The notes beneath the pieces were generated by a model that was given only the letters and a program-made list of their open reading frames with translations, did not search any database and was not told the DNA's origin. Shown one piece after another: positions 9,815 to 22,060 of a stretch of DNA of 60,000 nt. Origin of the DNA: Membranipora membranacea (taxonomy: Eukaryota > Bryozoa > Gymnolaemata > Cheilostomatida > Membraniporidae). A program made the translations under genes and the position numbers. The DNA is taken from positions 6,495,493 through 6,555,492 of the forward strand of contig OU612071.1 of the NCBI GenBank assembly GCA_914767715.1. The letters are read 5' to 3'. Each line of letters opens with the position of its first letter. Positions within the stretch are counted from its first letter, which is position 1.

Positions 9815-10703
9815 TCACCATGCTGCGAGTTCTGGTAGCTGTTGCTTTATTGTCCATACGTTCCCGATCCTTGGTACCTCGGGTTGTACTGTGGGTAAGG
9901 GAGAAACCTGCCTCGGCCTCTGCCCCGTCCATGTCCTAAAAAAGGCCCACAGTAACATCCCTGTGTATTTTTGTTGTTGTTGTTGTCGGCCAGTTTCTTG
10001 GACAGCCTGCTTGTTGTTTCCACATTTTTCGTCGCTCACTCGAGACTCGACCCGAAGAGGAGCCCATCATTAGGTGAGGTTTCCGGTGATAGGTGTTTAT
10101 AATTGTCATTCGGTGATGATAGAATGCCATTTCTCCGAATGTCATTGGTCCAGGCCCTGGCGAAACACGAGAACTCAATCCCTTCCGCCAATAATTCAAA
10201 AACTTCATTGAAGCTGTTGTGTGTCTCTTTGCCCCACTTTTCTTTCATTGGCCAGTTTTTCAAGCGCCGTTGCCTGTGAAATGACAGCCTTACAGCAGGC
10301 CGATTCTACCACACTCAGGTCAGCATTAATCTTTTTTGACCCTTGCGTCATTGCCCTGAACACTCCGTCGTTCACCCTGCATGATCAGTTAAGTTAGATG
10401 GCACAGGGATGTTTTGAGCTTTGCCATGGCTAGTTCTGATTGTTAGTTGTCTTCAATGGATCGGCTGGACCCCAATTTAGCAGAGAAGCCCCTGGCCAGG
10501 TGATTTTTCACTCCTTGGCTGTGTTCCTCATCGCCAGGAGGCTGGGTTTCATTTAAGAAGTCTCCCAGTGCCTGAGCTCCGGGGTCAATGGTACCAGGCT
10601 CAGGCTTATTACCATTAACCATCCCAAAATGGCGATTGTTGGAGGGTTCATTTAGTAACTCACCTTCCTCAGCTTCTGAAGGGTGGATGTCCAAAGATTC
10701 CAT
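9815..10703 (-). pseudogene. DIRS Gag-like ORF, frameshifted
   Basis: Consecutive minus-strand frames run from an acidic start (MESLDIHPSEAEEGELLNEP at 10703) through a middle part with FNEVFELLAEGIEFSCFARA (10263-10036) to a basic, Gln/Arg-rich tail (10039-9815). This position, upstream of RT and ending near the right terminal repeat, is that of DIRS Gag. I see no zinc knuckle. The breaks between frames show it is degraded; the identity is inferred from position. Confidence 0.55.
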
Positions 10704-10802
10704 TATTTCTCTTGATGTATGTAGATAAACATATTGAAAACAATTTTTTTTCCTGACTGTTAATGTTTTAACCCAAACCGGAAGTGACGTTAGTGTACAC
10801 TT

Positions 10803-10843
10803 ACCGCTATGCCATTATTCACATCTCGCTCCAATATGTACCA
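10803..10843 (-). repeat. DIRS right inverted terminal repeat
   Basis: ACCGCTATGCCATTATTCAC followed by ATCTCGCTCCAATATGTACCA is the inverse of 7653-7689. It lies just upstream of the Gag-like start at 10703. Confidence 0.75.
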
Positions 10844-13004
10844 TTTCGAGTAAACCATAGTAGTCTAGATTCAGTTTGCAAGCTTGCATGGCATTGGTCA
10901 ATGTAATTTTAAGCAACAAATGGGGCATCAGTTTACAAGTGCAGTAAAGAAAAGAAACCATTTTGAGAGGAAAACGTTTACTGAAAAAGTTGAGATGACA
11001 ATGATGTTGGGTTATGTTTGTGGCATCATACTAAGATCTGGTTATGAGGCAGGTTCAGATGGTAATAACTACAGAGCTGGTAGTGCTTAGTTGGATGAGT
11101 TCTTGGAAGAACAAGGTGAGTTGTGTCACATTGTTGTCTTGTTATCACAATCTCAGTCATTTTTACTCATCTTGTTGATGTCCATCACTACTCAGTCAGT
11201 GTGTGTCATCTCACACAACAGGAAGTGAGTATCACTGTCTAAATCGTTGCTATGGATAACTTAGGCAAGCAAACTAGCACTGCTATGATGCATCACAGCC
11301 AAACATCCATAAGGATAATGATGTGGCTTAGGTTACCAGTACATGCTAGTACAAGTAGTACTAGTCTAGTAACTTGTAGAATTACTAGGGACAGAGTTAG
11401 TATTAGTATAGGCCTGTAAGTAGATAAATATTGATCAAATCGGGGTTGCTGAGTCATTTTCGATCTCTATTCATCCCAACTTATTATTCCAGGTAGAAGA
11501 GGACTGTTCTGGTCATAAAAACTGAGATCTATCAGATGGAAAACCGTTAATGATGTTATGGATAGCGTTATAGCATCAACCCGGCTGCCTCTAGCAAGAC
11601 AGTGATGCTGATGACGATGATAAATGTATGTAATGTGACATATCTTGCGTGGCATTGTTGCAATGATAATTAGTCTCGATGACTCAAAATGGCTCAAAAT
11701 TACTTCATAATAGATAGAAACTTCTAGATTTTTGCATGTTGGTTCTAAACATCTTCATCTACAACATATTTTTCCCTAATTAGAATCTGACAATTTCAAA
11801 ATAGCAATAAATGTTCTGTAGTTTGAAAAGTTATAATTTGTTTTTTTGATATTGTTTTTTCATTTGTAAATCATAACCTGTTCCAATATCATTATGATTT
11901 TAGGTCTTTCCTTCAAAGATAGAGAATTTTCTCTCTTGTTTTACAAAAAAATTGAACTGAATCCCTGAAATACAACTTGAGATATTCATAAATATATCCA
12001 CCAATGTCTTGAATAATATCAGCATGGAAATTTAATTGGAACTGAGAGTGCCATTGTTGAAATAATACTTGGCTTTTCAAAATATTCGATGAATGTAAAT
12101 TGGTATATTGTTAAAATTCACATGTGTACAGTTTTTTGATGGGGAGAGTGAAAATTTGACCCTATTCTATGGAAATATTCCTATATTCTTGCTAAAGAAA
12201 AATCTCAAGCTCAGTGGTGTTCCCATGAGTGTCCATGCTTTTTCTATTTTTCCAATGGAATAGCAATAATCTATTTCGGAATTTGAATTCTCCAAGACTA
12301 AGAGGTAAGTTAATTCTAATATATTCCACAGTGGGTGTACTCCTGACCAATAGATTAAGCCTGTTTGGTGGGTGGATAGAGGAAACAGTTAGAGCTTCAA
12401 TCTCAGTCTCATTCTTTTTTCTCTCTCATTCTCCACCCTGTGCCCTATTCAATTCAGGTTAGTAGACTGGACCCACTCATTCACCACCATCATCATCATA
12501 CTTGTGTTCTAACTGGTTGTCTCTGTGAGTGATGTTATTGGAAATTTGCAGGCACACTACCCAGCCAGCAAGGCTTAGCCAGCAACCTTCTGTAGAGGTT
12601 GCCGATGGGCAGCTTAATTGTTGGCCAATATCCTCTGACATCACCTGGTATGCCAGAGGGAGCCAAATATCCCTATTTCCCAGCAACAGATATAAGTGGT
12701 TGTAGATGCTTCTGCTTTTATACTTTAATTTCTTGCCATTAGCGGTTGCAGAAATAACTTTTCTGGACTGACAACACATAGCAAACACTTAAACATCAAT
12801 GTATTTACCATCTATTAGTATGGCTCCAGCATGCAAACAGTTTACTCCCAATTATTTTCGATGGTACATATTTACTGCAGTACCAATCTTAGAGGTCTAG
12901 GCTGAGTGTAAAAATGGTTGCCACGGTTAGGCCGATGTAATTTGCAGACCAAAGTAGCATTTGTCTCCCCTAGATAAGTGCTTGTTTTCGAGAATGCTTT
13001 ACAT
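10844..13004. other. AT-rich stretch without a recognised gene
   Basis: Open frames of 60-100 codons occur (10884-11090 plus, 11467-11697 minus, 12477-12788 minus), but none shows a known motif, splice-consistent extension or composition different from the background. CTAGTACAAGTAGTACTAG near 11345 is a small palindrome-rich spot. I assign no function. Confidence 0.4.
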
Positions 13005-13590
13005 CCAGACACCAAGTAATCGAATAAGACATTACACTGCGCTTCATACCCAAGAATTGTCTGACAATTCTGTACAATTCTAAAATTGTCAGAAACTGAC
13101 CTATATACAATTGGATTGACATTGTATTCAATGAGTTTGTATTTAGATGACCAGGCAAGATATGCTGTTATGAATAGATATTGCTGTGCAAGGTAGCATC
13201 AAAATCTATATTGCGGGAGGCCCAGGTTCAAATCCCCGCCGGGGCAAATCTTTTCCTTTCGTTTCATCATGATGGAAAATGAAAGCATTCCATTCGAATT
13301 GTTGGCTCACAATTTTTGTAAGCACAGAAAACTCTTAGTAATGAGTATGATGACCTGACAAATAACTTATGTTCAACTCTTCTGTGTTGTGCCATACCCT
13401 ATGTTATATTTTGTGCAATCTGTTAATATTTGCAGCAACTGCATAAATAGAATACATCAGCTAAACTATGCTAGCAGAATTATCAGAAAACTTTGCTACT
13501 AATATAAATGTACAACATCGCTCCCAAGATGAGCGAGGAATTACTTTGTATCAACTGTCCTACATGCCTAAGTGGAGAGAAGTGATATGT
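13005..13590 (-). repeat. Right arm of the ~600 bp inverted repeat
   Basis: This is the reverse complement of 2625-3297 without its ~130 bp extra segment. It contains the same tRNA-like T-arm (CCCAGGTTCAAATCCCCGCC at about 13222). Its inner end (about 13005) runs into unrelated sequence, whereas the left arm runs into 18S. Confidence 0.85.
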
Positions 13591-16468
13591 GAATTAGACC
13601 ATATTATTATCCACAGAACCACGGACTACTGAAAACATGCTGACTTATGCTAAAAAAGCTCAAACTTGGTGTCACAGCAAGTAGTATGAGTACTGATTAT
13701 TGGCATAGTCTAAACTACGCTCCTTGAGATTATTGAGAGTAAATGGCTTTCAGCGATTTCAATTTGTTGGCCAAAGATGAGCTGAGCATGGAGTTAGCTC
13801 TGAATGTTATGGTATGTGGGCTGAGGGGGCAGAGTTAAATCAACTATCTTAAGCCCGGTATATATTCATTACCTGTCTACAAAGGAGCTCTTGATGTTAT
13901 ACTATATCATTCCCAGCCATCTCAGCTATATGGTGTACAGGAAGCAATTTTGGCATATTTCTTTCTCACTCTTGGATGGTAGTTCCCTAGTAGGTGTTGG
14001 CACAAGTACAGATAGTATTAAAATGTTAGACTATTGGCAACACCATTTAAAGTAATACATTTTAATCTGTCAGCTTGAGTGCCACAAGCAGGGAGGTTAG
14101 CAAATAACAGGCATAATTACATAATTACCTTGATATCTTTGCTGTCAAAATTTTTAATTGTATAATTAAGTCTAATTAACACTGTTTGTTAATCCTTCAT
14201 ACACATTCCATTGCACTTGTAGCAAGTCATCATGACACACTTGTGGAATCAGAGAGACAGGAATGATTGTAAGCTTACCTAACTTCCTGTCTTTTGCTGC
14301 TGATAATGAATGCGGTGAGTTTTGAATTTCGCGAATATTCATTTTTATAATGATGGTTGTTTTGGTGTAATTGCAATCATGAGCATTCTTTGTCAGAAGA
14401 GTGAGGGGCGGGAAGTTGTAACATTTTATGCAAAGAGCTAGATAATTGTCCAAATTACATTTGTATATTTTTATCAAATTACTTCACCAAACTCTGCTTC
14501 AAAGTTCATCATTGTACAGAGTTATTATGTCAAGAATAAGATTGCCTCGCAAAAAAACCTTAAATTCTCTGGCGCCCTTATTCTCCAGTATTTGCAAAAA
14601 GTTTTCATTGATTTTCCGCGCTTCTTGGTCTTCTTCAAGAGTTAAGCCAGCATTATATGATAATCTGTGTCTTTACCCACAGGGTTGTCCATTTTTAAAT
14701 CTACTGGTACCTTATAAGTTCTGTGAAGGTTGCCTATGAATGCCAGTGTAAACAAAATGAACATACTGACTGGCTTATCTTGATTATGACTTCATTGGTA
14801 AATAACTTGGATACCAACAATACATCCAATTATGCTTGGCTAAGATGTTGATGTCAATTGAAAGGTAAAAAATTGGCAAATGAAACTGTGAGAATCTTGT
14901 TCAAATTCAATAAGCTAATCTCATTGAAAATGATCAGGCAGATTAAACTGTACATTGTAGCCATCAATTGGTGTTTGTAATGAAGGAATGAAGAAGAGTT
15001 GGTTATTCAAAGGAGATGTTCATTTTAAGTAGGTTATCTTAGTGGGATGGGACTGGAAATTCCAGCAGGGCAAATTGTAATGGTTTCAATTTACCATAGC
15101 AAAGCAGTAAAAGCAGTCGAGGCAAGATTCTAAGGGAATTATCACATGTATAAATGATTACATTATCTCACTGTGAGATGGATAGATTTGCTCCATTTTG
15201 CTCCCTTATGTGAAAAATTTTCCATTGCGGGAGGGCGCTCAATCGCCCCTCCCGCACCCACACCAGCGTCAGGCCGTTGGCCTGACAGGGTTTGGGCAAC
15301 AAATATTATCTCTCAACACCACTGGATAAAACACAATACAATATGTGCCAGCTGGGCGTTTTGCAGCTGAGGAACCCCCTCTGCCTCCTTAACAGAGAAG
15401 AATTAGAAGATTGAAATCTTAAGTTGGAAGCATGGGAAGATCATTTCTAGTGGGGGGGTGCCCAATGAGTACAGTTATATATTTGGTTGCTATTAATTGA
15501 GACATTTTGCTTTTCAATATAGCCGACAATTCCATAGAGGTATTATGTTATGCAATAATTTGGTTGGCGTAGCAAGTATTTCAGCAAAATGTTGTCAATA
15601 AAGATTCACATACAAATAATCAAAGTAAGGTGTTGTTGACTGTAAGGATAAAATAGTGATGTAACTTCTATAAAAGGACCTGTCAGCGCAAAATAAGTTA
15701 TGACCTCGAGGTGCTAACCAAAGCTGACCTCAAAGCAGCTCCGGTTGCTGAGTACTCGGCTGCTATTTCAATCATGTCCTGTGGCTGTTCCTATAATAAT
15801 TAACAATTTACTCTATAAGATTAACGCTGAATAATACACAATAGTTCCTATAGTAACATATCTGGCAACATTGACAGCCATTCGATATTAGACTGTAAGC
15901 TAGCAGTTAAGGGAAAACAATGAGCACAATGATACCGTCCAAGGTGCCTAGACGTCTAATCCATATATATTATAAGTTGGAAACAATAAAGAATTCTTGA
16001 CATAGCAAACTCAGCCAAGATCTGCGAATGACTTAGAAGATGCATTCCTTACAGAAACTTTGATCTTTGGACACTTCTAGAGCGATGACCAAAACAATGG
16101 CATGCCCGTGATTATTTAGAATCAGTTATTGAAGATGGTTACTTCATGTAAGCATCTTAATGGCTTCTGTTGACGATGAGGTGTAAACATGACATTGAGA
16201 GGAGCAGTGGTTTGTTACACACCACTACCTGCCTCTTACAATTCAAAATCTATATACTTACTGTTTTTGAGGATCATTGGTGGTTGCCTTTGGTTTTGAG
16301 ATGTCTCATTTCCATTCTGACCTAGCCATGAGAGAATGTCTTACCTGGGCAGTAATCGATAGGTTTAAGTTAATTAGAGACTTATAATAAATAACTACAT
16401 ACCTTCATTCTGAGCCTTTGATAGTTTGCCCGGTAAGATGTTTCGCTTCCCTCCTACATACAGAGCAG
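13591..16468. other. Long AT-rich stretch; weak exon-like segment and a GC-rich hairpin pair only
   Basis: I see no complete gene. On the minus strand 14515-14660 has an exon-like frame with TLEEDQEARKINENFLQ then ILENKGAREFKVFL, reminiscent of a CARD-type helix pair; it is short and ends in a stop, so it may be a fossil exon. At 15227-15286 two GC-rich stem-loops stand out of AT-rich sequence. Everything else appears non-coding. Confidence 0.4.
15227..15286. repeat. Pair of GC-rich stem-loops
   Basis: GCGGGAGGGCG pairs with CGCCCCTCCCGC around a short loop (15227-15255), and GTCAGGCC pairs with GGCCTGAC around GTT (15268-15286). They lie side by side in an otherwise AT-rich region. They may be ends of a small mobile element or structured RNA; nothing else identifies them. 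Confidence 0.5.
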
Positions 16469-16486
16469 GCTGTACTATGGGCGCCA
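16469..16486 (-). promoter_or_regulatory. Primer-binding site next to an LTR
   Basis: The minus strand reads TGGCGCCCATAGTACAGC two bases after the end of the LTR at 16489. TGGCGCC is the start of the tRNA-complementary site used by many LTR retroelements, which fixes the minus orientation of this element. Confidence 0.6.
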
Positions 16487-16488
16487 AA

Positions 16489-16748
16489 TGTTACTAAAAA
16501 CTAATATACAGAGCAGTATGACTAAGCTTAACAAAAGAGTCTAACAAAGAAAACATTGTTATAACGCACCAATGACGTAGGCACACTGAATTGAATTCTT
16601 GTCATAGAATTGAAATAGTATCATAGCGTTATACAGTTAGGACACTAAACACAGGGACCCATCTGATTGGCTGCCCCTAGTAGCATGAATAATAAGCCTG
16701 AGAAATTGTATTGTTTACAAAATTGGAAACAGTAATTATACCCCTACA
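16489..16748 (-). mobile_element. 260 bp LTR of an LTR retrotransposon (apparently with only the start of its internal region)
   Basis: On the minus strand the sequence begins TGTAGGGGTATAATTACTG and ends TTAGTAACA, giving TGT...ACA borders of about 260 bp, directly followed by a primer-binding site. I find no coding region continuing below 16469 and no second LTR in the window, so it is a truncated copy. It is unrelated in sequence to the other gypsy LTR at 31990. Confidence 0.65.
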
Positions 16749-19700
16749 GTGTAGATGATTTTGGCATTTTTAGATTGCTACTTGGGACTGGCTATTTTTG
16801 CAAGCCCTTTGTTTGGCAAAAGAAAGCTAATGATGCTATTCCAGATATGGAATTCAATGCGTAGGCACTTTAGTTTATGGAACAATAATGTTTTATAAGA
16901 TTCCGCTATTCATTGATTCTATAATGTATTGTAAATTTAAGGCTACCGGGTAGCTTGCTATGGCTCAATTTAACTGAGTGATTGTTTTGTAGTGTACAAC
17001 TTATAACGGGCTGGGGTTAGCAAGTCCGTAATATAATCCTTTAAAAGTTAGACCTAGTCTTTATTTACACAAATTAGGGAAAAATCAATGTAGTTGTGTC
17101 CTGCACGTTTATGATCATCATGTGTTCATGCTGAGTTATTAATGTATCATTGTGCCGAATATCTGCAAACAAATTATTTGCAAACTGCATTCTGAACCGA
17201 AATCCCATTCTATGCCATGAGGCTGAATTGCATTAAGAACAGCTACCTGTTAATCCACCTTTTGGTTCAATGAGGGAGCAGACAGTTAATACTATAACCC
17301 AAAATTACTATGATGACATGAATAGTGGTGTTACACAGGCTCAACTACTTTAGCTTCCATACCACAGACAAGTATCAATGTTCACTGGCTGATCTGAACA
17401 TCTATGTTACAAAATATTTGTGTCAGGAATCTTCTGCCACCTGAGGTGGTGCTTTTTAGAGCATTTGCCTGCCCTAGATAATTGCTCTTGTGAGTGAGAC
17501 CTTGGTAATGATGATCAGTACTGATTAGATTATTACTTATCACTGCACAATAAATAAATAATGTTCATAGGGAAGACCAGGCAGGCATATGACATATGAC
17601 ATAATATGCTATCGATGGAGGCCGCTGAAGAAGCACTGCACACACACTCACAACTGTTGGTCGATAACTCTTACACACAGATCTGATTGCAGCAGCCAAC
17701 TGAGCAGTGCAATGAGATCATCCCGCTAAATTGTGCTCAGATTGTGGCTGGAAGTATCTTTAGCACTTGTATGAAACCTGACCTTTTTTGAGACTAGCCA
17801 CCTGACAACGACTACTGCGGACATGGTTGACGGACTGAATTGGTTTCCTTGTCTGAGCAGGGCGTTGATATTGCATGGCAAAATTGGTTTCAACACATTG
17901 CTCAGATGACCGCTTTGGGCAATGTTCAGGTTCATAAGAATGATATCAATTGAGAGTGCCAGCGTTGTGCTTCGTGTCTCATGGAAAGTGTGCCTGAAAA
18001 TTCCCCGTACACTAGGGTATACCTCTCTTTTGGATGTCCCTAAGGTGCAGAATAGCCAGAGTGGGTGAAAACCAAAGCACTTTTTTCTTCCTTGTCCTAC
18101 AAGCCCCTCCTGGGCATGCAGGTGGCAACAAACTTACTTGCACGAACATTCAGAACACACAAAAGGAATGCACTCTGCCAGCACGATTGATCTATGACGT
18201 TGATAAATGGAGCTGAAATATTTGTAGCTGCATGTAGTGTCAGGTGGTGAGCTCTACATAGGCCAGATTGGAATAAACTAGTTGATTGTGCTGCTGCATA
18301 AAAGAGGTGAGTGCTGTGTGTCATCATTGGTCATAGGCCTCAACCGCATACATCAACATCTTGCCGGTGCTCCTCGACTGTATATGTGTATTTGCGTCTG
18401 CACACATTGACGCTGCCCCAGTCAAGTTGAGCACCCTAAATGAGACTGCCACATGCAAACGATGGGACCTTCCTGGCGTCTGTCTCTAAGTGCCTCTATG
18501 GTATGACAAGATCGAGTCAGCAATACCACTCCTTTGACAGTGTCTGCTCCATTTTGAACTATTCGGACCTCTGATGTCTCAGCGGTGGCAAATCTTTGGC
18601 CAGATGCCACAGATTCCGAAACTAGCATTCGGACACCAGATTGCACAAGCTACGGCTGCCTTGCGATCTGGTCCAATTGTGAATGTGAAGGCTGTTACCG
18701 GGCCAGGCAGCATGTTGTCAACAGCTCACTGACCCAGCGCGACACAGTTCTATCTGGATATTATTTTTCCAATTTGCAGAATTTCAAAGCTAAAGTTGAC
18801 AGGTCTGTTTCTTGAAAACTTTTAACCCGAGAGTTTTAAAATCTTAACTATACGACTTTGTTATGAAATAACATAATTAGCATGAGTTGAAATTGCTTTA
18901 CAATAATCTTTTAATCCCTTAATTACAATTAACAAAGCCAGATAGACTTTAATCGCAGGGAAAATAATCAAATTACAGCGCGATAACGATCTAACTGGCA
19001 ATGAAGCCAGTGTTCATAATGATGTAACAAGGATGAGAGTAAGACTTTTTGGGAGGATTCGTAATTTATTTCACATAAAATTAGTTGTTAAAGACTCTCA
19101 GCACACATAGCCATCTTTCTCTGGCATTTTACACTTTTAAGTTGGCAATTTTTGGAAAAGTCCACTGTTTTAACTTGAGTTTGAGGTCCTTTTTAATTTT
19201 GCCTTTATAGGTACCTCCCTACTGAAAATCCGTCTTATGTATGATTCACATCCATTGACCTTGGCTGCAAATATACCGTTACTTGATTGCACAGCAAGGG
19301 GAATTGCCAGCAAAGAGGAGTTTTAATTAGGATTCTGTCTCACATTTTATTTACAATTAGATATTTTTCAAAGAAGCAGATAATCTCCAAGCAAAACAAA
19401 CATTATAATTGCAACCAAGGAGACATACCAAATTTGTTAATCTCCTCGTCGACATACAACAATGCTTTGGACAGGATAGGAAACCTTAACAGCGTAACTT
19501 GGCTATGTTTTTTAGTCAAAATAGCGAAATCTATTATAAACTACTCTCACAAGCATACCTAAATTACAATGAGAACTATATTAGAAAAGTGCAGATAACT
19601 ATAATTGCATAGAAAGACCATAACTATAACTTGATATCCAAAATTGCTATAGTATTATGTTTTAACTGTCAGTATTTAAATTTGAAAGGTCATAGAACAG

Positions 19701-20109
19701 CCTTCAATTTGAAGCGATAAATGAAAGTGAAATTAAACATACAGTTCATAAACTATTACCTTATGTCACTAATCCCTCATAGTTGACATAACATTATTGG
19801 ACAATGAAGACATTATTGACAATTAAATTGAATTAAGCCAGATACATCTTTATTGCGCTGAGGAAACATTTAAACTCTGCCAGTTAGAACAAAGTCACAC
19901 CAGATCTCTGGAGAACGGACAGAGATAGAAAAAATAATTCAACCAGATTTGGAATCTTGAGCAGGGAAAACCACATTGCTAAAATTATAAGAGATTTTTT
20001 TGGCTTTGCCAGATATAGGCCAGCAGCGGCTATACATCAAAGGCTCTAAAAATTACATCTGTGTAAGTGTCTTGAACAGAGAAAATTGAAGACTGTATCT
20101 GCTGTAGTT
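16749..20109. other. Intergenic stretch without an assignable gene
   Basis: Between 17620 and 18800 the base composition is more balanced and several 60-76 codon frames lie on the minus strand (17726-17935, 18097-18327, 18422-18646). I recognise none of them and they do not join through clear splice sites; a decayed transposon is possible. The rest, to 20109, is AT-rich. Confidence 0.35.
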
Positions 20110-21260
20110 TTTTATGGCCGTTCTGATGACGCATATGTACCATTTCACAAATGGGGCAAAAAGGGGCGAATCCAAGTAAGAAACACGGAAAATGGGGTTA
20201 AAAGGGCGTTTTTTGCAATTTAACTTCTCTTGGCAAAGTTCATAGAATGAGGCAGTGTCATTGAATTCTTTTTATCAATATCATGCATATCTTGAGTAGT
20301 TTTTGGGAAAATATCATACTGCTAAACCCATTGGTTGACGTTTTACAGACAAATTGTAGTCACCCCTCGAACACAGTTGCGGCATAATAATAGGTTTTGT
20401 GCAAGCATGCAAGAATAACATAAATGTACTTCTCATGTCATTTTTCATGATTTGTTTATTAAAAGACCCCATCATAAAGTATCTGGTGGCAGTTTAATAA
20501 TAAATTGAGAATATATGAGAAAGGGGTGGATCCAGTTGGAATGTGAAAAACAGGTAAACGCTTATGAAGTTTTATTCTGGTAAAGCGTGTAATCTGATTA
20601 TGTATTTTGAATTTAGTAGCTATTTTAAATAGCTCATAAGTATCACTGCTAAAATAAAACAAAGAAAGGATGCAAATTCATACTAGTTTAAAGGTCAAGG
20701 TCTTCATCATCGGTAATCTGTTCATACTCATCTTGCTGAGTGTCGTCCCTGCCATTGTCGCACTGAAGGCATCCACACAATTGCGTACAAACATGAGCAT
20801 CCACCGCTTTTGTCTGGGGTATTTTTATGGCCGTTCTGATGGCGCATATTTACTATTTTAAAAATGGGGCAAAAGGGGCAGATCCAAGTAAGAAACGTGG
20901 AAAATGGGGTATATAGAGCGTTTTTTACCATTTAACTTCTTTCGGCAAAGATCATAAAATGAAGTGGTGTTATTGAAATTCTTTTATCAATATCATGCAT
21001 ATCTTGAGTGGTTTTTGAGAAAATATCATACTGCTAAATCCATCTATTGACGTTTTACAGACAGATTGTAGACACCCCTCAAACACAGTTGTGGCATAAA
21101 AATAGGTTTTGCGCAACCTTTCCAGAATAACAGCGATAAATAGACTTCATATGTGATTTTCATTATCTTTTTATAAGAATTATAATTTATATGAATTGGG
21201 AAGATATGGGGACAGGGTGGGTCCAGTTAAGATGTGAAAAACTGTTAAGATGCGAAAAAC
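20110..21260 (+). repeat. Direct tandem duplication, period about 710 bp
   Basis: 20110-20560 and 20820-21260 share long runs, such as TTTTTATGGCCGTTCTGATG, ATCATGCATATCTTGAGT and GACGTTTTACAGACA, in the same order and orientation, with scattered substitutions. The copies are separated by about 260 bp of non-shared sequence. No coding is evident. Confidence 0.8.
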
Positions 21261-21514
21261 AGGTAGAGTCCAGAAACTTCTTGCCAATGAGTGATCAAAA
21301 ATTTACATTTAATAATACTTATAACTCTAGGGATACCTAGAATTGAGTGAAACTAGACCCAAATTTCGCTGCGAACCCAATTATGTAAAGTTCGTAACTC
21401 TCAGAGTGTATATTTTTTCTACAGAGGCTAAGAAAAGACAAAAAAAGTTGCAAAATTTTGTTTTTTAATGAGCATTCTGTATGGGTATTATCTACCAAGG
21501 TACAAACAGATCCT

Positions 21515-22060
21515 CTTTATTGACTTATTGAGAGGTGCAATACAAGTACACACCAGTATAAACAAAGATATATCCACAATGTGACCAGTGTCAACGTGAA
21601 GGACAGCAAAGAAAGACGAACTAATGTGCTTATCAAATGCATCGAAAACCTGTATTGATATAATATATTCTTTATCAGGGTAAAAATCCAGTCAATGACT
21701 AATTGGAAGGCGATATATATGTACAAACATATATAAAATTGTAACATAAAAATACAATAAGTGAATACCAACAATAATAATATGACCTGTGTAAACAAGA
21801 AGGGAAGCGAAAAAAACCAGTATTTCCTGCTGTGAAAACCAGTATTGATAAATACATTCAAGGTACAAATCCTCTTCATTGACTAATTGGAAAGTAGGTA
21901 TTGGTACAAGCCTGTATCAAATGAATATATACAGCGGTAAAACACATACCTGCAATGTGACCTATGTCGACGTGTGGGCATGCAGCAAAGGACATCGGGA
22001 ATATAAAATTCATGTGAAAACATGCTTTGACACAAATGCATGTAGAGTATTTTTGTACTT
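21515..22060 (+). repeat. Three degenerate tandem units of about 175-180 bp
   Basis: The phrase CTTTATTGACTTATTGAGAG / TCAATGACTAATTGGAAGG / CTTCATTGACTAATTGGAAA starts each unit (about 21515, 21693, 21875). Each is followed by a tract ending in a TGTGACC...GT...AACA...AGG-type segment (21580, 21780, 21957). The units are well diverged from each other. Confidence 0.6.

Larger units (their letters stand above)
7653..10843 (-). mobile_element. DIRS-like tyrosine-recombinase retrotransposon, defective
   Basis: On the minus strand the order is a Gag-like ORF, RT, RNase H and tyrosine recombinase, which is the DIRS order. Both ends carry an inverted terminal repeat: 7653-7689 pairs with 10803-10843, including an exact AATGGCATAGCGGT core. 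RT begins with the characteristic GKLKDHINMWKSIT segment, then RIIVNLKPLN, but the part between there and YIDD (9303-9314) is mostly deleted and interrupted by stops. The element is about 3.2 kb, shorter than the usual 4-6 kb. It lies immediately downstream of the 28S fragment and inside the large inverted-repeat block. Confidence 0.85.
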
